Source: Flavobacteriia bacterium (GTDB taxonomy: Bacteria > Bacteroidota > Bacteroidia > Flavobacteriales > Flavobacteriaceae). From it: a stretch of 12,013 nt of DNA. The first letter of the stretch is position 1; every line of letters begins with the position of its first letter. The stretch covers positions 1 to 12,013 of the forward strand of contig DRQI01000158.1 in NCBI GenBank assembly GCA_011330545.1, given 5' to 3'. A program made the translations under genes and the position numbers. Shown piece by piece: positions 8,362-12,013 of the stretch. The notes beneath the pieces are model-generated. The model did no database searches. It worked only from the letters and a program-made list of their open reading frames with translations, and had not been told where the DNA came from.

Positions 8362-8568
8362 TTAGTGGTTTTTTGAGTTGTTTTTTCTGGCTTCAAATTT
8401 TTTTCTAAAGCGTTTTTTAAAAAAGTACATAAAAATTGCCAACACTGATAAACCGAAAAAAAGATATGCCTTTTCTCTTTCTGTGTTAAATCTCACAATA
8501 CCTTCAATAATAAAAACTATTGCTATTACAAGGTAAGCATATTCAAAAAATTTCCAAAATTTTATCAT
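8362..8568 (-). CDS. small two-helix membrane protein, function unknown
   Basis: 68 residues, not assigned to a named family. Two hydrophobic helices are visible: about 8-27 (FEYAYLVIAIVFIIEGIVRF) and about 34-52 (KAYLFFGLSVLAIFMYFF). A short charged loop (NTEREK) joins them and a strongly basic tail (KKRFRKKFEARKNNSK) ends the protein. By the positive-inside rule both ends face the cytoplasm. Its ATG overlaps the lptC stop as ATGA (8568-8565), and the next gene starts two bases after its stop, so translation of three genes looks coupled. That tight packing, plus a sensible helix-loop-helix pattern, argues that it is real. It may act with LptC or the CorC-like protein, but nothing in the sequence proves this. 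Confidence 0.8.
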   Translation of the reverse strand: MIKFWKFFEYAYLVIAIVFIIEGIVRFNTEREKAYLFFGLSVLAIFMYFFKKRFRKKFEARKNNSKNH

Positions 8569-9137
8569 GGTTTTACACTTTCGTTGATATAAACAGGGCC
8601 ACTAATATCTTTCATGGTATATTTAGTGAGGTTTTCATTAGATTCAAATCCTTTTCCTTTGATAGTATCTGTTTTTGTAATGAGCGTAAATGCTTTTTCG
8701 GTATAAATGTAATGTGTTGTTTGGTCCCAAAAAAGCTGTTCGGTAAATAATTTACTATTTTCTTTATGGCTGATAACAACTACATGGCCTTTAACTTCAG
8801 AAATGCCGGTTTTGGTATAAGTTCTGGTATAATCGGCAGTCAGTGTAATAGAATCGCCTTTTTTATCAAAGGTAATGATTTTAATACCTTTTGGAAATTC
8901 TTGGTATGGATGCGCTTTTCGGTTGCTATAATCGTATAATAAAGGCGTAATCAATTTTGTTTTTACCTTTCCTGAGTCTGTATGGATTAAATCTACATTT
9001 TTGGCAATGCCTACGGGCAAGTTTTTATCGGCTAAAAAGTCTTGTACTTCTTTGAGGTCATTGCCACATGAAAAAAGCATTGCGACTACAATGTAGATAG
9101 CAATGCTTTTAAGGTTATGATAAACTGATTGTAGCAT
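8565..9137 (-). CDS. lptC: LptC-like LPS-export periplasmic lipoprotein
   Basis: 190 residues. The N-terminus has a hydrophobic signal segment (about 11-22) ending in the lipobox LFSC, with Cys24 as the probable lipidated residue and Gly at +2. The rest (about 35-180) is a beta-rich LptC/YrbK-type domain with alternating strands such as DSITLTADYTRTY, ISEVKGHVVVIS and TKTDTIKGKGFESNENL. LptC passes LPS from the LptBFG extractor to the LptA bridge. E. coli LptC is anchored by a transmembrane helix, whereas this one appears to be a lipoprotein, as is common in Bacteroidota. The gene starts 9 bases after the TPR gene stop and overlaps the small membrane protein gene by ATGA. The call rests on domain pattern, size and context; the symbol is fairly but not completely certain. 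Confidence 0.82.
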   Translation of the reverse strand: MLQSVYHNLKSIAIYIVVAMLFSCGNDLKEVQDFLADKNLPVGIAKNVDLIHTDSGKVKTKLITPLLYDYSNRKAHPYQEFPKGIKIITFDKKGDSITLTADYTRTYTKTGISEVKGHVVVISHKENSKLFTEQLFWDQTTHYIYTEKAFTLITKTDTIKGKGFESNENLTKYTMKDISGPVYINESVKP

Positions 9138-9146
9138 CAGTATAAT

Positions 9147-10511
9147 TTAAGGAATTCTTACCGTTTCACCAATCCAACAGTTGATTTTATATGGAGTACC
9201 TGATTTTAATCCCAATTGAAAAATCATCTTTTTTGAAGGCATATTATGGGTATAGCTCTTAATATACTTATTTGCGGTAGCAGAGATACTTGGGTCAACG
9301 GCTTTGGCGCGCCTTGCTTTGTTAACAGCTGCAACATATACCATTCTTTTGCTAAACTCATCTTTACCGCAACTATTGGCACTTTTGGCATATAAATTGG
9401 CAATTAACAAATAGGCATGTCCCATACTGGGCCTGTATTTAAGCGCTTTTAATGCATATGACCTGGAAGCCGACCTGCTTCTCCTTTTCATTGTTAAAGC
9501 AATTCGGTATAAATAATCGGCTTTTTTATAAGCGTCGGGTTCTAAATCAACGGCTTTGTTTCTATATTCTAATGCTTTTTTAGTTTGGCCTCTACTATCT
9601 AGAAGGTCTGCATAGAAAATATAGGCTTTGGGCGAGGGGTCAGCATTTACATAAGCCTCTACCATTTTTGGATATATTGCATCTTCGGTACACTCTTTGG
9701 CATTTAACCGCGATGCTGCCCTACGCAACCATTTTGCATCTGTTTTATGGCTTTCAAATCCTTTGTTGTAAAGCGGTATTAACCTTTCGCAAGTTGCTAC
9801 TTCACTAATAATTTGGTCTAGTACGTCTTCTACTTGGCCTAAGCCCCTAAGGTTAATCGTATTATTTTTTTGTTTTCTTTTTTCTTTTGCTGAAAGTGTT
9901 TGTCCGGCTGCTTCTTTGGTATTGAGTTTGTCTAATTCTTTGGTCAATTTGGCAATTTTAATATTAACAGCTTCCAACACATCATCATAAGTGTCAAATA
10001 CTTTTTGAACATTGGTATCTTTATTTCTATTGGTTACTTCTTGAAAGAATTTTGCCATGTTTTTTACGCTCAATCCTGAGGGGTCGGCATCAAAACCGGC
10101 CTGTAATTTTTCAAAAACTTTTTCTTTAGAAGCTCCTCTTTTTTCTAATGAGATAGCCCAATCGCTATATACTTTTCCTAAATTATCGGGATAATATTTA
10201 ATTCGTTGTGCATAAATTTTATCAATTAATTCGCCTCCGGCTTCTTTTTCGCCTTTTTCATATTTGTCTTTGGCAATTTTCAAACCGTCACTATAGATTA
10301 ATTTAGACCCTTTAGGGCAATTTTCAAAACACCACAACCAATATTCGTAAGCATCGGCATAATTTTTGCCTTTTACACTTTCGTGAAAAAGAGATAAGTT
10401 ATTTTTACATTTTTGGGGTTCGGCGCCATAATCTTTTTGTGCATACACAGCACTCATTCCTACTAATAGAAACAATGCCATTGTTAAATTTGTAATTTTT
10501 TTTCTCATCAT
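9147..10511 (-). CDS. secreted cysteine-containing TPR-like repeat protein
   Basis: 454 residues from ATG 10511-10509. I chose this start because MMRKKITNLTMALFLLVGMSAVYA is a textbook signal peptide (cleavage near residue 24). An earlier in-frame ATG at 10559 would add 16 polar residues before it and overlap the barrel gene by 35 bases. ATG 10508 is equally possible. The mature protein is mostly alpha-helical. Clear TPR-like pairs lie at about 292-329 (ending DLEPD) and 330-380, with weaker ones nearer the N-terminus. Residues about 185-220 form a charged coiled-coil-like segment (KIAKLTKELDKLNTKE). Seven cysteines (35, 61, 65, 241, 274, 381, 445) could form disulfides. The C-terminus ends with the distinctive CWIGETVRIP. 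It is probably a periplasmic or outer-membrane-associated scaffold; its partner is unknown, but the adjacent barrel is the natural candidate. Confidence 0.85.
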   Translation of the reverse strand: MMRKKITNLTMALFLLVGMSAVYAQKDYGAEPQKCKNNLSLFHESVKGKNYADAYEYWLWCFENCPKGSKLIYSDGLKIAKDKYEKGEKEAGGELIDKIYAQRIKYYPDNLGKVYSDWAISLEKRGASKEKVFEKLQAGFDADPSGLSVKNMAKFFQEVTNRNKDTNVQKVFDTYDDVLEAVNIKIAKLTKELDKLNTKEAAGQTLSAKEKRKQKNNTINLRGLGQVEDVLDQIISEVATCERLIPLYNKGFESHKTDAKWLRRAASRLNAKECTEDAIYPKMVEAYVNADPSPKAYIFYADLLDSRGQTKKALEYRNKAVDLEPDAYKKADYLYRIALTMKRRSRSASRSYALKALKYRPSMGHAYLLIANLYAKSANSCGKDEFSKRMVYVAAVNKARRAKAVDPSISATANKYIKSYTHNMPSKKMIFQLGLKSGTPYKINCWIGETVRIP

Positions 10512-10524
10512 CTTGGTTGTTAAA

Positions 10525-11784
10525 TTATTGTAATTTTCGTTTTCTAAACCACTTATCATTTAATGTTAAACTGAGGCGAAAGTTAAAAAAATTTTCTTTA
10601 ATGAGCTCTTCGCTCTTTTTTCCTCTTGTTCCGAGCTCAAAACCTACGTTTATATTTGACAATTGTTGGCCTATCGGTAAACCTACTCCAAAAGATATGC
10701 CAAAATCATTTACAGAGGTGTTATTTACTACCAATCCGGTTTGTTTATAATTAAAACCGGCTCTATAAGTAATTCGTTGCCAGTAACTTGAAATAGAATT
10801 AAACTTTGGCGTATAGAAACCTCCGGCAGAAATTCTGTTAGACGAACCATAAGAAACAATATTACTCTGAATGAGAAGTCCGTCTAAAGCGTCTTGAAAA
10901 CTGTATTCTACTCCTGCATACCATTTATTTTCTTGGCCTACACCGGCACTTAAAACAGTTTTTAAAGGAATTTTTACGGTACTCTCAAAAGAGTTATTGA
11001 CAATGGTATCTCTTGGAATTATAAGTCCGCCACTATTATTTACCAAAGAAAATAAATATTCTTTTCCGTTATTTTTAAGGTCATTGTCAAAATTAACTAC
11101 CGCTCCGGTTTTCAGAATGAGTTTTTCATTTATTTTAGCATTGTACTGCACGCCTGCTTTTACTGTAAACCCTGTTAATTCAGACTTTATTTGGTGCATT
11201 GTAGCCAGTTGTACGGCATCTCTTCTATTTAATAGGTTATTGTCAATTGAACCGAATACGTACGCGGCTTCGAAACCAATGCTTAGGTTTTTGCGTAACA
11301 TATATCCGAAACCTAAAAACACCCTGTTAGTGCCGCCTTCGCCGGTAAATAAATTGAGTGAGGTTATGGTGCCTTCACTATCTTTAAATTGTTCTAATAG
11401 TGAATATCCTACAGTGGTATTGGGTTGAATTCCGAAAAGCAGTCCGGCTTTTTTTCCAAAAGGTATGCCCATCGCCATATACGATAGCGATGCTGCTGAG
11501 GCAGATTCAGAATTTGTTCCGTCATCAATACTGAGGGCTTTATTTTCAATTGCTAAGGTATAGGTTGTAAATCGTAGTGATGCCAATGAGGCCGGATTGG
11601 AAAACGTAAGTTTGAACGGACTGTTAAAGGCAGCACCAATTTCTCCCATACTGATTTCTTCTACCGTTTTTTGAGATGTCTCTTCACCAATTCCAAAAAA
11701 AGAGTACGGAGAGGTATTATTTCTTTGTGCGAAGTTTTGTATGGATGTAAAGATTATTAATAATCCTATAATTTTTCGAATCAT
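10525..11784 (-). CDS. outer-membrane beta-barrel protein, FadL/PorV-like, function unassigned
   Basis: 419 residues. A signal peptide (about 1-20, ending QNFAQ) is followed by NTSPYSFFGIGE (23-34) and SNPASLASL (62-70). This SPYSxFGxG plus NPA pattern is one I associate with Bacteroidota outer-membrane barrels resembling FadL transporters or PorV. The remainder alternates hydrophobic and polar residues with strand-like segments (RVFLGFGYML, LSIGFEAAYVFG, RISAGGFYTP, FGISFGVGLPIG, INVGFELGTRG). The end, FNFRLSLTLNDKWFRKRKLQ, looks like a last strand plus a basic tail. The ATG overlaps the coaX stop as ATGA (11784-11781), and the TPR gene starts 13 bases after its stop. The localisation is well supported; whether it transports something or serves as an anchor is unknown. 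Confidence 0.85.
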   Translation of the reverse strand: MIRKIIGLLIIFTSIQNFAQRNNTSPYSFFGIGEETSQKTVEEISMGEIGAAFNSPFKLTFSNPASLASLRFTTYTLAIENKALSIDDGTNSESASAASLSYMAMGIPFGKKAGLLFGIQPNTTVGYSLLEQFKDSEGTITSLNLFTGEGGTNRVFLGFGYMLRKNLSIGFEAAYVFGSIDNNLLNRRDAVQLATMHQIKSELTGFTVKAGVQYNAKINEKLILKTGAVVNFDNDLKNNGKEYLFSLVNNSGGLIIPRDTIVNNSFESTVKIPLKTVLSAGVGQENKWYAGVEYSFQDALDGLLIQSNIVSYGSSNRISAGGFYTPKFNSISSYWQRITYRAGFNYKQTGLVVNNTSVNDFGISFGVGLPIGQQLSNINVGFELGTRGKKSEELIKENFFNFRLSLTLNDKWFRKRKLQ

Positions 11785-12013
11785 TCGTCTAAGTTATGTA
11801 TCAAAATACTGTTTAATCCTTCTAATAAAAAATTTGGATTGGCAAATATGGTACTTTTTAGCTTTTTAGCCAAGAAATTTGTATCTCCACCTGTTAAAAC
11901 TACTGTTAAATTTTGATATTGAGCTTTATACTGGTTGATAATACCATCTATTTCTTGTGTTAAACCATTTAAGACCCCTGAATGTATAGAACTTTCTGTG
12001 TCATTGCCGATTA
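11781..12013 (-). CDS. coaX: type III pantothenate kinase, C-terminal part (5' end beyond window)
   Basis: 76 codons plus a TGA stop (11783-11781) are readable from the right edge; the N-terminal two thirds are missing. The visible residues match the CoaX C-terminus: IGNDTESSIHSGVLNG (equivalent to the GxxTxxSIxxGxxxG segment), VVLTGGD (the sugar-kinase-fold strand and Gly-Gly), and PNFLLEGLNSILIHN at the end. CoaX phosphorylates pantothenate in the first step of coenzyme A synthesis in the cytoplasm. The stop overlaps the ATG of the barrel gene, which places this housekeeping enzyme at the head of the envelope gene run. Confidence 0.93.
   Translation of the reverse strand, partial: IGNDTESSIHSGVLNGLTQEIDGIINQYKAQYQNLTVVLTGGDTNFLAKKLKSTIFANPNFLLEGLNSILIHNLDE

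Noticed and set aside
10512..10559. Longer N-terminus for the TPR protein from ATG 10559.
   Set aside because: It would place 16 polar residues before a clean signal peptide and overlap the barrel gene by 35 bases.
10997..11428. 143-codon open frame on the plus strand.
   Set aside because: It is wholly antisense to the barrel gene, has no recognisable domain and no promoter; the minus-strand reading has a signal peptide and family motifs.

Overview
The window looks like chromosomal DNA of a marine or soil-type member of the Flavobacteriaceae (phylum Bacteroidota). The reasons are strong AT richness, no Shine-Dalgarno-like spacers before the starts, promoter elements of the Bacteroidota type (TAnnTTTG), and protein families typical of the group: an OmpA-family protein with thrombospondin type 3 repeats, a lipoprotein-type LptC, and a barrel with an SPYSFFGIG start. 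Every recognisable gene lies on the minus strand, so transcription runs from right to left. No stretch over 300 bases lacks a gene. I see no tRNA, rRNA, CRISPR array, insertion sequence, phage gene or origin.

Right block (12013 to 7094): a tight co-directional run, probably one operon. It begins with the end of coaX (type III pantothenate kinase), followed by an outer-membrane beta-barrel protein of unassigned function, a secreted cysteine-rich TPR protein, the LPS-export lipoprotein LptC, a 68-residue two-helix membrane protein, and a DUF21/CBS/CorC-type membrane protein that starts with TTG. Neighbours are joined by ATGA overlaps (coaX/barrel and lptC/small protein) or separated by only 2 to 13 bases. 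Apart from CoaX, the theme is the envelope: outer-membrane proteins, LPS transport and a membrane ion transporter-like protein.

Middle block (7059 to 3290): a membrane-anchored SurA/PpiD-like peptidyl-prolyl isomerase with its own candidate promoter, then an OmpA-like peptidoglycan-binding outer-membrane protein with its own candidate promoter and a clear intrinsic terminator. A periplasmic folding factor beside its likely type of client (barrel proteins) continues the envelope theme.

Left block (3261 to 1): an AddB-like PD-(D/E)XK nuclease overlapping by ATGA with an alpha/beta hydrolase that runs off the left edge. Only 29 bases separate the ompA terminator's T-tract from the nuclease start.

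Most of this is core genome with recognisable families. The least described parts are the 68-residue protein coupled to lptC, the barrel plus TPR pair upstream of lptC, and the nuclease that lacks both a Walker A motif and the iron-sulfur cysteines of classical AddB. I found no convincing sign of a defence system, mobile element or unprecedented machinery.
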